Shown: piece by piece, positions 1 to 8,549 of the stretch
Layout of the letters: every line of letters begins with the position of its first letter
Numbering within the stretch: position 1 is the stretch's first letter
Assembly: GCA_020630065.1 (NCBI GenBank)
Contig: JAHDCC010000023.1
Location: 1-52,835, forward strand
Origin: Acidimicrobiales bacterium
Lineage (GTDB): Bacteria > Actinomycetota > Acidimicrobiia > Acidimicrobiales > SZUA-35
Direction: 5' to 3'
DNA: 52,835 nt
Notes under the pieces: generated by a model
Seen by the model: the letters and a program-made list of their open reading frames with translations, nothing else
The model's database searches: none
What the model was told of the DNA's origin: nothing
Translations under genes and position numbers: made by a program

Positions 1-34
1 TAAACCAGGCTGCTCTACGGAGCGGCCTGGTTTA
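1..34 (+). terminator. Strong hairpin terminator of an upstream gene
   Basis: Bases 1-10 pair perfectly with 25-34, and the inner stem 12-15/20-23 closes on a TACG tetraloop (C(UACG)G in RNA, an exceptionally stable loop). The outer arms begin and end in A/T runs, so the structure could stop transcription in both directions. It most likely ends whatever gene lies left of the window and insulates the inositol promoter region. Confidence 0.7.
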
Positions 35-81
35 AACGCAATCAGACCGGTGTCCTGGTTGATGCCGAAAGATTTATAAAT

Positions 82-95
82 TTAGAGCGCTCTAA
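82..95. promoter_or_regulatory. LacI-type operator O1 (distal) of iol unit A
   Basis: TTAGAGCGCTCTAA is a perfect 14-bp palindrome with the central CG step usual for LacI-family operators. It directly follows an AT-rich TATAAA-like stretch at 75-80 that could be a second -10 element. Its centre lies 152 bp upstream of the promoter-proximal copy. The same palindrome recurs in front of other units of the locus. The repressor at 13566-14558 is the inferred ligand. Confidence 0.75.
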
Positions 96-191
96 CAACG
101 GGTTCGATGTCCCACGGGTCCACAAATAGACAATTATCGTTAAGTTTTCTGGGTATTTATGCCCTAATTTTGGGTCTTATTGACGTCGGCA

Positions 192-222
192 TTGACAAAT
201 CCACCCTCGGTACTTCTATACT
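192..222 (+). promoter_or_regulatory. Predicted sigma-70-type promoter of iol unit A
   Basis: A perfect -35 box TTGACA (192-197) is followed by TCTATA (215-220, 17-bp spacer) or TATACT (217-222, 19-bp spacer). Transcription would start near 228. The operator at 234-247 then lies just downstream of the start, a roadblock/repression arrangement. This is a sequence prediction only. Confidence 0.6.
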
Positions 223-233
223 CGTAAACATAA

Positions 234-247
234 CTAGAGCGCTCCAA
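234..247. promoter_or_regulatory. LacI-type operator O2 (proximal) of iol unit A
   Basis: CTAGAGCGCTCCAA contains the core AGAGCGCT and keeps one arm of the palindrome; the right arm is degenerate. It lies about 10 bp past the predicted transcription start and 80 bp before the iolE start codon, where a bound repressor would block transcription. Confidence 0.7.
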
Positions 248-326
248 TTCGAGGTTGGCACCATGCCTAGCTGGGTTCGGTCGGTGGCGTACTATGCGAT
301 ATAGGTCGAGTAGACGGAGAAATTGG

Positions 327-1211
327 ATGACAGGGCAATCTATAGCAGGTCGAGTTGCGGCAGCTCCGATTTCGTGGGGAATCTGTGAAGTCCCTGGCTG
401 GGGCTTTCAAATGAGTCCCGATCGTGTCCTCGGCGAAATGAAACAACTCGGCTTTACCCAAACCGAACTAGGTTCGGCTGGCTGGTTGCCAAGCGAAGCC
501 GGCCCAATTCGAGAACAACTCGAACGTCACGACATGAACCTCCTGGGTGCGTTCGTTCCGCTAGTTCTTCACGACCCGGCGCAAGCAGAACAAGCGCTTG
601 TTGACGTGCAGCGATCCGCCGCCCTCCTCCAAGAATGTAACGCCGACTACTTTATCGACGCACCGGTAATGACATCCGATTGGGGTCCACGACGACCCCT
701 CAGCGATGAAGAATGGGCTCATATGGTGACGATGCTCGAATCAGTCAATCAGATCTGTGAAGAGCACTCCCTGCACCACGTCATTCATGAACACCACGGT
801 GTAGTGATCGAAACCAAAGCCGATATCGAACGCCTACTCGCAACCAGCTCGGTCGACTTTGTACTCGATACAGGGCACATGGCTATTGGCGGATTGGATC
901 CGCTTGACTTCGCGAAATCCTTCGCCGACCGCGTGGGTCTCGTCCACTTGAAAGACGCTAAATATGACGTCATCGACCAGCTGAACAACGCTGAAATCAC
1001 GCTGATGGAAGCTGTTGAACAAGGCATATTCCAGCCACTCGGCCAGGGGGACCTCCCAATCGCCGACGTCATCAACCACCTCGAACAGGTCGGTTACACC
1101 GGGACCTACGTCCTCGAACAAGACTGTGTAGTACGTGGCGGTGAACCAGCCCCTGGCGAAGGCGCAATACAAGAAGTGGTGAAAAGCCTGGACTATCTGG
1201 CTCAAATCTAA
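327..1211 (+). CDS. iolE: 2-keto-myo-inositol (inosose) dehydratase, copy 1
   Basis: IolE removes water from scyllo-inosose to give the diketo intermediate that IolD then hydrolyses. This 294-residue protein has the xylose-isomerase-like TIM-barrel pattern: the N-terminal APISWGICEVPGWG near residues 13-26, a Glu-rich HEHHGVVIE strand, VLDTGH with metal ligands, LVHLKD, and a C-terminal EQD. An in-frame ATG exists at 255, but the ATG at 327 is preferred because GGAGA (316-320) lies six bases before it and the conserved N-terminus starts soon after. It is the first gene of unit A, behind two operators. A second copy at 14785 is clearly paralogous. IolI-type inosose isomerase activity cannot be excluded from sequence alone. 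Confidence 0.85.
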   Translation: MTGQSIAGRVAAAPISWGICEVPGWGFQMSPDRVLGEMKQLGFTQTELGSAGWLPSEAGPIREQLERHDMNLLGAFVPLVLHDPAQAEQALVDVQRSAALLQECNADYFIDAPVMTSDWGPRRPLSDEEWAHMVTMLESVNQICEEHSLHHVIHEHHGVVIETKADIERLLATSSVDFVLDTGHMAIGGLDPLDFAKSFADRVGLVHLKDAKYDVIDQLNNAEITLMEAVEQGIFQPLGQGDLPIADVINHLEQVGYTGTYVLEQDCVVRGGEPAPGEGAIQEVVKSLDYLAQI

Positions 1212-1263
1212 TTGTAAATCGGCTGGTTCTACACCAGCTCTTCCTCCAATAATTCAAGATCTT

Positions 1264-1295
1264 GCTGGGGCCGGGGGTCAGTGCCCGGCCCCAGC
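1264..1295 (+). terminator. GC-rich intercistronic hairpin between iolE and iolB
   Basis: A 12-bp perfect stem (1264-1275 with 1284-1295) closes on an 8-base loop. No T-tract follows, so it may act as a partial terminator or an mRNA stabiliser that sets iolE apart from the rest of unit A. Confidence 0.55.
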
Positions 1296-1344
1296 GCCTT
1301 ACTCACAACAAACGCCTGAACAAGTCGTAAGAAAAGGATGTGTA

Positions 1345-2238
1345 ATGAATAAGCCGCTTGTTCTGACCCCCTCGGGTGGGGTCGGGAAACAGATGGACTT
1401 AACCCCAGCCCAAGCTGGTTGGAAGTACCTCAGCTTTAGTGTCATAACGCTAAAGGGAGGCAAGCACGAACACATCCTGTACGACGAAGAAACGGCAGTA
1501 GTTCCACTTTCGGGTTCGGCCACCATGACGCTGGGCCAAGAAACCCACGCCGTATCTCGGTCATCGGTTTTCGAGCAGCTCGCCCCCGTCGGGTACGCGC
1601 CACCCGGCACCCAGATCTTGATTGAAGCCGAACACGAGTTCACCTTCGCTATCGGTTCTGCTCCGGCCGAAGGCCGCTACCCGGCTCGTCTCATCCAGCC
1701 GTCAAAGATGCGGTCCGAACTTCGAGGAGGAGGCGCCTCATATCGGCACGTCAACCACACTCTCGCCCCACCAATCGAAGCCGAACGGCTCATCCTCTAC
1801 GAGGTCTACGTGCCCCGAGGGACGTGGGCCGGATGGACACCACACTGCCATGACGGCGAAGAAGGCTCACCATACCTAGAAGAAACCTACTACTTCCGGC
1901 TCGATCGGCCCGAAGGGTATTGGATGCACCGCAACTGGCGAGACTCAGAAGATACATCGTTAGATTTCGAAGATTTGCTTAGTGGCGGCGACGGCGACTG
2001 TGCCCTCGTGCCACGGGGATACCACACAACAGTCGCATGCCCTGGGTCGAACATGTACTTCCTCAACTATCTCGCCGGAGACCTGATCGGGGAAGAGCGA
2101 AGCACCCCACCATGTTTCCACAGCGACCACGAATGGATCGAACAAGATTGGGAAAACAATGACGCAGGTCGCTGGCGGCTACCGATCGTCGAAAACGTTG
2201 ACATAAACCCGTCCGACACAACTGGAGCTCAAACATGA
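1345..2238 (+). CDS. iolB: 5-deoxy-glucuronate isomerase
   Basis: IolB converts 5-deoxy-D-glucuronate, the product of IolD, to 2-deoxy-5-keto-D-gluconate (DKG). The 297-residue length and bicupin layout match the IolB/KduI family. Seen here are the N-terminal cupin around EHILYDEETAVVPLSG, the mid-protein EVYVPRGTWAGWTPHCHD with His residues expected to bind metal, and the C-terminal LVPRGYHTTVACPG, which is typical of IolB. An AAAAGG stretch precedes the ATG. The next gene starts inside its stop codon (ATGA), so the two are translationally coupled. Confidence 0.92.
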   Translation: MNKPLVLTPSGGVGKQMDLTPAQAGWKYLSFSVITLKGGKHEHILYDEETAVVPLSGSATMTLGQETHAVSRSSVFEQLAPVGYAPPGTQILIEAEHEFTFAIGSAPAEGRYPARLIQPSKMRSELRGGGASYRHVNHTLAPPIEAERLILYEVYVPRGTWAGWTPHCHDGEEGSPYLEETYYFRLDRPEGYWMHRNWRDSEDTSLDFEDLLSGGDGDCALVPRGYHTTVACPGSNMYFLNYLAGDLIGEERSTPPCFHSDHEWIEQDWENNDAGRWRLPIVENVDINPSDTTGAQT

Positions 2239-3410
2239 AAGAACTAGGCATCGCGGTAATCGGATTTGGCTGGATGGGTAAAGCCCACACCCGGTCGTAT
2301 CTTCGCATCCCAACCCTGTTTCCGGATCGATCGGCCAACGCCCGGTTGGTTTACTGTGTCGACCCGATGGAAAGTCGACGAACTGAAGCGGTACGTGACT
2401 TTGGTTTCGCTCACGCCACCGCTGACCCTCAAGAAGCGATCGACCATCCAGATGTAGACGCCGTCATTGTCTGCGCCCCTAACATGCTGCACGAAGAATT
2501 ATGTGTCGCCGCCGCCCAAGCGGGTAAACACGTATTCTGTGAAAAACCGGTGGGAGGAACCCCGGAACAAACCGCACGCGTCGAGCTAGCGGCACGATCT
2601 GCAGGTGTGATCTCCGGTGTCGGCTATAACTATCGTTGGGCTCCGTTGGTTCAATATGCGAAACAGCTCATCGACGATGGTGTGCTGGGCGAAATCACGA
2701 ACTACCGCGGCCGGTTCTTTTCGATGTATGGGTCCGACCCGTTAGGTCTACTCTCATGGCGATTTGAGTTTGACGGCGCCGGTTACGGCGTGAGTTCAGA
2801 CATCTTAAGCCATTCGATGGATCTGGCGATGATGCTCAACGGGCCGATCACCGAAGTCGTCGGTCAGAAAGAAACGTTTATTCCTCAACGTCCCCTTCCA
2901 AAGCCAGACGCCGGTAGCCACTACAGTCGCGGTGAAGTCGGAGACCCGACCGGGCCGGTGACTAACGAGGACTACACGGGTGCACTAACCCGGTTCGCTA
3001 ACGGTTCGGTGGGAACGTTCGAGGCTTCCCGAAACATTGTCGGACCACAAAGCCAGATGGCGTTCGACATTCATGGCACCAAAGGTGCGCTGCGTTGGAA
3101 CCTTGAAACAATGAATGAGCTACAGGTCTTCCTCATCGATGACAACAACACCCACGACGGTTATACCACCGTCTACGCCGGTGACCGTTTCCCGTTTCAC
3201 GGGGCGTTTGTTCCCGGCGACGCCAACGCGATCGGTTACGAGGACCTCAAGGTCATCGAGTGTCTCCAATTCCTCAACGCCATCGCTACCGGTGAGCAGC
3301 ACGAACCCGGGTTCAAAGAGGCATTGAACTATGTCAGTGTGCAACAAGCGCTGGTCTCTTCGTGGGAGTCCAACTCGTGGCAGAAGGTAGTCGACGTTGG
3401 CTTGCAGTAA
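2235..3410 (+). CDS. Gfo/Idh/MocA-family oxidoreductase of the inositol locus
   Basis: An NAD(P)-dependent sugar or cyclitol dehydrogenase of 391 residues. The N-terminal Rossmann fold has a GFGWMGKAHT glycine loop near residues 12-21; the family EKP motif follows in HVFCEKPVGG. The C-terminal half is the usual beta-sheet dimer domain. It overlaps iolB by four bases and has a GGAG box seven bases before its ATG. Known relatives in iol clusters oxidise scyllo-inositol, D-chiro-inositol or other isomers. The true myo-inositol 2-dehydrogenase is more likely the gene at 20547, so this one probably widens the substrate range. The exact substrate is not readable from the sequence. Confidence 0.8.
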   Translation: MKELGIAVIGFGWMGKAHTRSYLRIPTLFPDRSANARLVYCVDPMESRRTEAVRDFGFAHATADPQEAIDHPDVDAVIVCAPNMLHEELCVAAAQAGKHVFCEKPVGGTPEQTARVELAARSAGVISGVGYNYRWAPLVQYAKQLIDDGVLGEITNYRGRFFSMYGSDPLGLLSWRFEFDGAGYGVSSDILSHSMDLAMMLNGPITEVVGQKETFIPQRPLPKPDAGSHYSRGEVGDPTGPVTNEDYTGALTRFANGSVGTFEASRNIVGPQSQMAFDIHGTKGALRWNLETMNELQVFLIDDNNTHDGYTTVYAGDRFPFHGAFVPGDANAIGYEDLKVIECLQFLNAIATGEQHEPGFKEALNYVSVQQALVSSWESNSWQKVVDVGLQ

Positions 3411-3446
3411 CCAGATTTTCCACCCGAGTTCCACCAAAGGTATGTC

Positions 3447-5324
3447 ATGAAAACTACTCGACTAACCGTCGCTCAGGCCGTAGTCAAATGGATGATGGCT
3501 CAATCGACCATCCTTCCCGACGGCACCCAAGCCCCTATGTTCCCAGGGATTTACGGAATCTTTGGGCACGGTAATGTGACCAGTCTGGGTCACGCCCTCG
3601 AAGAAGTCAAAGAAGAATTCCCGACCTGGCGTGGTCAAAACGAACAAGGCATGGCGCTCGCTGGAGTGGCGTACGCCAAAGCGGTGAAGGCTCGTCAGAT
3701 CATGGCGGTAACCTCGTCGGTTGGTCCTGGTGCCACCAATATGGTGACCGCCGCCGGTGTCGCTATGGCCGACCGGCTCCCCCTATTAATCATCAGCGGC
3801 GACGGGTTCAATTCGAGAATCCCTGGCCCGGTATTACAGCAGGTCGAACATTTCCACGACCCGTCGATGACGGTCAACGATGCGTTCCGATCGGTGACGA
3901 CCTATTGGGATCGTATTGTTCATCCGGCCCAGATCGTGCAGAGCCTCCCAGCAGCATTACAACGCATGTGGGACCCGGCATCTCGTGGTCCGGCGTTTCT
4001 CGGTCTTCCACAAGATGTTCAAGCGATGGCCTTTGACTACGCCGACCGGTTCTTCGAACCAACACTGCATAAACCGATACGTGCTCGAGCTGATTCCGAC
4101 GAAATGCATGCAGCCACGGCTGCGTTGACCTCGGCAACAAAGCCGGTGATCATCTCCGGTGGAGGCGTCCACTATTCCAACGCCGAAGCGACGATGTCGG
4201 CGTTCGCTGCCCAACACAACATCCCAGTAGTTGAAACAGTTGCTGGCAAGTCATCTCTTCTAGGAGACGACCCATACTACGCCGGCACGTTAGGTGTCAC
4301 CGGTAGCGACGCCGCCAATAACCTCATCGCCGAAGCCGACGTGGTTCTCTCGGTCGGTTGTCGACTACAGGACTTCGCCACCGGTTCGTGGACAGTGTTT
4401 AAAAACCCTGACATGAAACTGATTGGGTTAAACACAACCCGCCACGACGCAGGCAAACACAAGTCGATGCCGCTCGTCGGGGATGCGGCGGTGACGCTTG
4501 AAGACCTGTCATCAGAACTCGACGGATGGAAAGGTCCACAGTCTTGGGTCGACCGCGCCCAAGCCGAGAAACAAGGTTTCAGAAACTACCTCGACTCCAT
4601 CGGGCTGGTTACCCCAGGTGATACTTCGGTTGCCTCCTACGCTCAGGTCGTCCGCACCGTAAACGACATCGCTAAACCAACCGATATCTGTCTAGCGGCA
4701 GCAGGCGGTTTCCCCGGCGAAGTCAACAACGGCTGGTGGAGCAAAGGCGTCTCGACGTTCGACTGCGAATACGGCTTCTCCTGTATGGGCTACGAGATCG
4801 GCGGAGGCTGGGGTGCCGCCATGGCCTACGGGCCGGGCGGAGGCGCAGAAAACGACGGCGACGTCTTTGTCTTTGTCGGCGACGGCTCCTACCTAATGGC
4901 GAACTCCGAACTTTACTCTTCGGTTCTGTCAGGCCACAAAATGATAGTGATCGTTTGTGATAACGCCGGATTCGCCGTCATCAACCGACTACAAGTTGGC
5001 CAAGGCGGGCGGCCATTCAACAACTTACTAGCCGACTGCAAAGTGGACGGAGAACTAGCGCAAGTCGACTTCGCAGCCCACGCCCGATCGATGGGATGTG
5101 AAGCTGAAACGATCGACGGCGTCGATGAACTGGCGGCAGCCGTCGAACGAGCAAGACAGAACACCAAGACATCGATTATCTCGATGAAAGTCGACGCCTA
5201 CACATGGACCGAAGGCGGCAGCTTCTGGGAAGTCGGTGTGCCCGAAGTGTCAAACCTCGAATCGGTCAACGAAGCGCGGGCTTTGATGGACCAACACAAA
5301 GCCGACCAACGAGTCGGCTGGTAA
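3447..5324 (+). CDS. iolD: 3D-(3,5/4)-trihydroxycyclohexane-1,2-dione hydrolase
   Basis: IolD opens the cyclohexane-dione ring to 5-deoxy-glucuronate, a thiamine-diphosphate-dependent C-C hydrolysis. The 625-residue protein has the three-domain layout of ThDP enzymes: an N-terminal Pyr domain with the catalytic Glu66 in GQNEQGMA, a central Rossmann-like domain starting near the KPVIISGGG segment, and a C-terminal PP domain with the ThDP motif VGDGSYLMANSEL ending in CDN. The end of the protein (TEGGSFWEVGVPEVS) is characteristic of IolD. AAAGG lies six bases before the ATG; an earlier ATG at 3442 stops after two codons. Confidence 0.95.
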   Translation: MKTTRLTVAQAVVKWMMAQSTILPDGTQAPMFPGIYGIFGHGNVTSLGHALEEVKEEFPTWRGQNEQGMALAGVAYAKAVKARQIMAVTSSVGPGATNMVTAAGVAMADRLPLLIISGDGFNSRIPGPVLQQVEHFHDPSMTVNDAFRSVTTYWDRIVHPAQIVQSLPAALQRMWDPASRGPAFLGLPQDVQAMAFDYADRFFEPTLHKPIRARADSDEMHAATAALTSATKPVIISGGGVHYSNAEATMSAFAAQHNIPVVETVAGKSSLLGDDPYYAGTLGVTGSDAANNLIAEADVVLSVGCRLQDFATGSWTVFKNPDMKLIGLNTTRHDAGKHKSMPLVGDAAVTLEDLSSELDGWKGPQSWVDRAQAEKQGFRNYLDSIGLVTPGDTSVASYAQVVRTVNDIAKPTDICLAAAGGFPGEVNNGWWSKGVSTFDCEYGFSCMGYEIGGGWGAAMAYGPGGGAENDGDVFVFVGDGSYLMANSELYSSVLSGHKMIVIVCDNAGFAVINRLQVGQGGRPFNNLLADCKVDGELAQVDFAAHARSMGCEAETIDGVDELAAAVERARQNTKTSIISMKVDAYTWTEGGSFWEVGVPEVSNLESVNEARALMDQHKADQRVGW

Positions 5325-5345
5325 CAGCCAAGGAAACGAGTAACG

Positions 5346-6188
5346 TTGCTATCTAATCTGAACGATCTGTTGCCAGCTGCATCCAGTGGTTCATACGCGG
5401 TGCCGTGTTTTAATATCTTCGGTTATGAGAGTGGAGTTGCTGTAGTTGAAGCAGCCGAACAACTCAACACCGGAGTGATTCTGGCATGTAACAAAGACAT
5501 GGCCGAATACATGGGTATCAATGGGGTAGCGGCGATGTTTCGGGAATTGGCTGAACAAAGCTCGGTTCCCGTCGTCGCCCACCTCGACCACACCTACGAG
5601 GAGTCGATCATCTATCGGGCGATTGGTGCTGGATTTACTTCCGTTATGTTTGATGGGTCCCAGCTGCCGTTGGAGGAGAACATTTCTCGCACCGCAGCCG
5701 TAGTCGATGTCGCCCACAAACATGGGGTCACAGTCGAAGGTGAAATTGGGTCCATTCCGTACACGACCGGTCGAGACCATATCAAGGCTGAGTTGACGAT
5801 CCCGGAAGAGGCCGAACGGTTCGTCCTCGAAAGCGGATTGGACGCCGTTGCCATCTCAATCGGCAACATTCATAGGCTAACGACGCCTAGCTGTACCATC
5901 GACTATGACCTGCTCAAAAAGATCTCAAACGTCGTCTCGATCCCAATCGTTATTCATGGAACGACCGGGATCCCCAAAGCGGACATCCAGCGACTCGCCA
6001 TGACACGCGTAGCGAAATTCAACATCGGCACCGCGTTGCGAATGGCGCATGGGGTCAACCTTCGTCAACTGTTTGCCGATAACCCAGACGAGTTCGACCA
6101 GTTGTTCTATATGGAACAGCTCAAACCGTTTCTTCGCGACGAAGTACTTCGACAATTCGACTTGGTAGGAACAACACATGAACGATGA
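5346..6188 (+). CDS. iolJ: Class II aldolase, IolJ-like (DKG-6-phosphate aldolase)
   Basis: This 280-residue zinc aldolase belongs to the fructose-bisphosphate/tagatose-bisphosphate class II family. In iol clusters such proteins (IolJ) split 2-deoxy-5-keto-gluconate-6-phosphate to dihydroxyacetone phosphate and malonate semialdehyde. Visible are the AHLDHTYE zinc and catalytic segment, EGEIGSIP, VIHGTTGIP and the phosphate-binding FNIGTALR. Translation starts at a TTG, supported by AAGGAAA (5330-5336) nine bases before it. The next gene begins 11 bases before the stop. A second, unrelated aldolase candidate sits at 19656, so which one carries the flux is open. Confidence 0.8.
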   Translation: MLSNLNDLLPAASSGSYAVPCFNIFGYESGVAVVEAAEQLNTGVILACNKDMAEYMGINGVAAMFRELAEQSSVPVVAHLDHTYEESIIYRAIGAGFTSVMFDGSQLPLEENISRTAAVVDVAHKHGVTVEGEIGSIPYTTGRDHIKAELTIPEEAERFVLESGLDAVAISIGNIHRLTTPSCTIDYDLLKKISNVVSIPIVIHGTTGIPKADIQRLAMTRVAKFNIGTALRMAHGVNLRQLFADNPDEFDQLFYMEQLKPFLRDEVLRQFDLVGTTHER

Positions 6189-7305
6189 AACCATTCGAGT
6201 CGGCCTAATCGGCTCAGGCTATATGGGTAAAAGTTTCTCGTTGGCCGTCGGTGCTGCCGAAACACTGTTCGGTCTGCCGGTTGCCTTGGTTAAAGAAATG
6301 GTTGCCACGTCGAACGAGACTAGCGCTAGCAACGCAGCAGCGGAGTTGGGGTTTGTTAGATGGACCGCCGACTGGCGAGAACTTGTAGCCGATCCAAACG
6401 TTGACGTCATCATCAACTGCACCCCGAATCATCTGCATCGAGACATCGCTCTTGCCGCGTTGGCCGCCCCGAAACCGATCTTGTCTGAAAAGCCGTTGGG
6501 GCGAACTAAAGCAGAAGCCTTAGACATGGTGCAGGCTGCCGACAAGGCCGGCGTCGCCAATATGGCGGGCTACACCTACATGAAGAACCCGGCGACAAGG
6601 CTAGCCAAAGAGATTCTCGACTCGGGCGAAATCGGTCGTGTCTTTCATTTCCGTGGCTTGCACATCGAAGACTATCTGAGCGACCCTTCCTTGCCGATTA
6701 CTTGGCGTTTACAGAAAGCCCAAGCAGGTTCTGGTGCTGTTGGCGATCTGTGCCACATCATCAATATGGCACACTACTTGTGCGGCGAGATCACAGACGT
6801 CGTAGCCGATTCGAGCATCGTAATACCAGAGCGTCCAGACGGGACCCCGACGGGAACTTCGACGGTTGATACCGACGACCAAACCCATATTCTGTGTCGA
6901 TTCGAAAGTGGTGCACTGGGCTATCTTGAACTCAGTCGCGTTGCCAGTGGCCGCAAGATGGGGTTGGGGTACGAGATCAACGGCAGCGACGGAACTATCG
7001 TGTTCGACCAGGCTCGTATGTCCGAACTAAAACTGTTCACCACTAAAGATTCACCGGACCGCCAAGGGTTCAGAACGATTCTGCTGGGCCCGGAGCACAG
7101 CGACTACGGATACTTCAACAGTGGCCCCGGCCATGGCTTGGGATACAACGACATGGTGGCTATCGAGGTGCGAGATTTCATTCTCAGCGTGCTCGATGGT
7201 CGTCCGGTTTGGCCCAACTTTGCCGATGCCTATCACACTGAAGAAGTGCTAGATGCGGCCATTCAGTCGACCGAGACTGGCAAGTGGGCTAGGGTCGGCT
7301 CGTAG
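6178..7305 (+). CDS. Gfo/Idh/MocA-family oxidoreductase, last gene of iol unit A
   Basis: A 375-residue NAD(P)-dependent dehydrogenase with the GSGYMGKSFS glycine loop near residue 12 and the EKP motif in ILSEKPLGRT. The C-terminal domain contains GSGAVGDLCHIINMA, whose DLCHH-like segment is where the family keeps a catalytic His. It overlaps the aldolase by 11 bases and has TAGGA seven bases before its ATG. It is distinct from the dehydrogenases at 2235 and 20547, so the locus encodes three family members, probably for different inositol isomers or derivatives. The substrate is unknown. Confidence 0.8.
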   Translation: MNDETIRVGLIGSGYMGKSFSLAVGAAETLFGLPVALVKEMVATSNETSASNAAAELGFVRWTADWRELVADPNVDVIINCTPNHLHRDIALAALAAPKPILSEKPLGRTKAEALDMVQAADKAGVANMAGYTYMKNPATRLAKEILDSGEIGRVFHFRGLHIEDYLSDPSLPITWRLQKAQAGSGAVGDLCHIINMAHYLCGEITDVVADSSIVIPERPDGTPTGTSTVDTDDQTHILCRFESGALGYLELSRVASGRKMGLGYEINGSDGTIVFDQARMSELKLFTTKDSPDRQGFRTILLGPEHSDYGYFNSGPGHGLGYNDMVAIEVRDFILSVLDGRPVWPNFADAYHTEEVLDAAIQSTETGKWARVGS

Positions 7306-7321
7306 ATCCCCCCTAGAACGG

Positions 7322-7357
7322 ATGGTGGAGGCCTCCCTACGTTTTGGCCTCCACCAT
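7322..7357. terminator. Bidirectional terminator between units A and B
   Basis: A 12-bp perfect stem (7322-7333 with 7346-7357) lies in the 58-base gap between two converging genes. The loop carries a TTTT run and TTCTC follows the right arm, so it can serve the plus-strand inositol unit and the minus-strand thiolase unit. Confidence 0.8.
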
Positions 7358-7363
7358 TCTCAC

Positions 7364-8548
7364 TCACATAAGTTCGATCGCCAAGGCGGTTCCTTCGCCG
7401 CCTCCGATGCAGAGTGAGGCAACTCCTCGTCTTCCCCCGGACTGCTGTAACGCATGAAGTAGGGTCACGACAATTCTGGCTCCCGAGGTTCCTAACGGGT
7501 GGCCTAACGCTATTGCGCCACCGTTTACGTTTATCTTGTCGAGCCCTATTCCGAGTTCTTTGCTGGCGGCGAGTGGTACCGATGCAAAGGCTTCGTTGAT
7601 CTCAAAGAGGTCGACGTCGCTGGTCGTCCACCCGGCGTGGTCCATCACTTTTTGCATGGCCCCGATCGGGGCTAACGTAAAGTCGGCTGGTTGTCGGGCG
7701 TGAACGGCGTGAGAGACTATCCGAGCCAACGGTTTCTGTCCGGCGTTGTTGGCTGCAGTCTGCGAGGCAAGAACGATGGCGGCTGCACCATCTGAGATGG
7801 GGCTCGCGCTAGCTGCGGTTATGGTTCCGTCCTCGGCGAAGACGGGTCGAAGCTTCGGTATCTTTTCAACCCGAGCATTGCCGGGAGCTTCGTCGGCATC
7901 GACTGTCGTCACCACCTTCTTACGTGAGATAGTTTCGACCGCCACGATTTCCTCAGTGAACAAGCCGTTGGCGATCGCATGCTGAGCCCGCTCAATCGAT
8001 TGGATAGTGAAGTTATCCATCTCTTCCCGCGTGATCCCGTTTTGGTCGGCGACTCGTTGAGCCAGGCAACCCATTAGCTCGCTGTCACTCGAGTTCTGAA
8101 GTCCGTCAAAGAACATGTGGTCGAGAAGTTCGCTGTTGCCCATTCGATACCCGGCTCGAGCTTTCGGCAACATGTACGGAGCTTTACTCATGTTTTCCAT
8201 GCCACCAGCCACGGCAACATCGATGCTTCCCGCTTTGATTTGATCATGTGAAATCATGGCGGCGTACATTCCCGAGCCGCAAACCTTGTTGATGGCGGTG
8301 GCAGGAATGCTGGCGTCGAGTTGGGCGTTGCTTGCGGCCCGGCGTGCGGGGGCTTGGCCGAGGCCAGCGGTCAACACACAACCCATAAGAACGTTGTCGA
8401 TCAACGCTGGATCTAGACCCGACTTGTTAATCGCCGATGCGATGGCGGTTCCGCCGAGTCGAGTAGCGTCGATGTCGGACAAAGCCCCAAGCATCGAACC
8501 CATGGGTGTTCGGCTCGCGCTGAGTATCACAACAGAATCTGATGTCAT
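7364..8548 (-). CDS. Acetyl-CoA acetyltransferase (thiolase)
   Basis: A 394-residue thiolase that condenses or cleaves acyl-CoA and acetyl-CoA. The three active-site blocks are present: the nucleophile Cys near residue 90 in NKVCGSGMY, the His in NGGAIALGHPLG, and the C-terminal Cys in SLCIGGGEG. An upstream in-frame ATG exists at 8563, but it overlaps a GGAGG ribosome site that is spaced eight bases from the ATG at 8548, so the latter is chosen. It follows the CoA-transferase genes with one base between stop and start. The pair suggests 3-oxoacid activation followed by thiolysis to acetyl-CoA. Unit B has an inositol-type operator upstream. Confidence 0.9.
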   Translation of the reverse strand: MTSDSVVILSASRTPMGSMLGALSDIDATRLGGTAIASAINKSGLDPALIDNVLMGCVLTAGLGQAPARRAASNAQLDASIPATAINKVCGSGMYAAMISHDQIKAGSIDVAVAGGMENMSKAPYMLPKARAGYRMGNSELLDHMFFDGLQNSSDSELMGCLAQRVADQNGITREEMDNFTIQSIERAQHAIANGLFTEEIVAVETISRKKVVTTVDADEAPGNARVEKIPKLRPVFAEDGTITAASASPISDGAAAIVLASQTAANNAGQKPLARIVSHAVHARQPADFTLAPIGAMQKVMDHAGWTTSDVDLFEINEAFASVPLAASKELGIGLDKINVNGGAIALGHPLGTSGARIVVTLLHALQQSGGRRGVASLCIGGGEGTALAIELM

Positions 8549-8549
8549 T

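Noticed and set aside
107-304. 65-codon open frame in the iol promoter region
   Set aside because: It runs through the -35/-10 boxes and operator 234-247 and has no ribosome site or known motif; it is almost surely not translated.
589-602. 14-bp palindrome AACAAGCGCTTGTT inside iolE, sharing AGCGCT with the operators
   Set aside because: The arms differ from the operator arms and it lies deep inside a coding region; the codons explain it as well.
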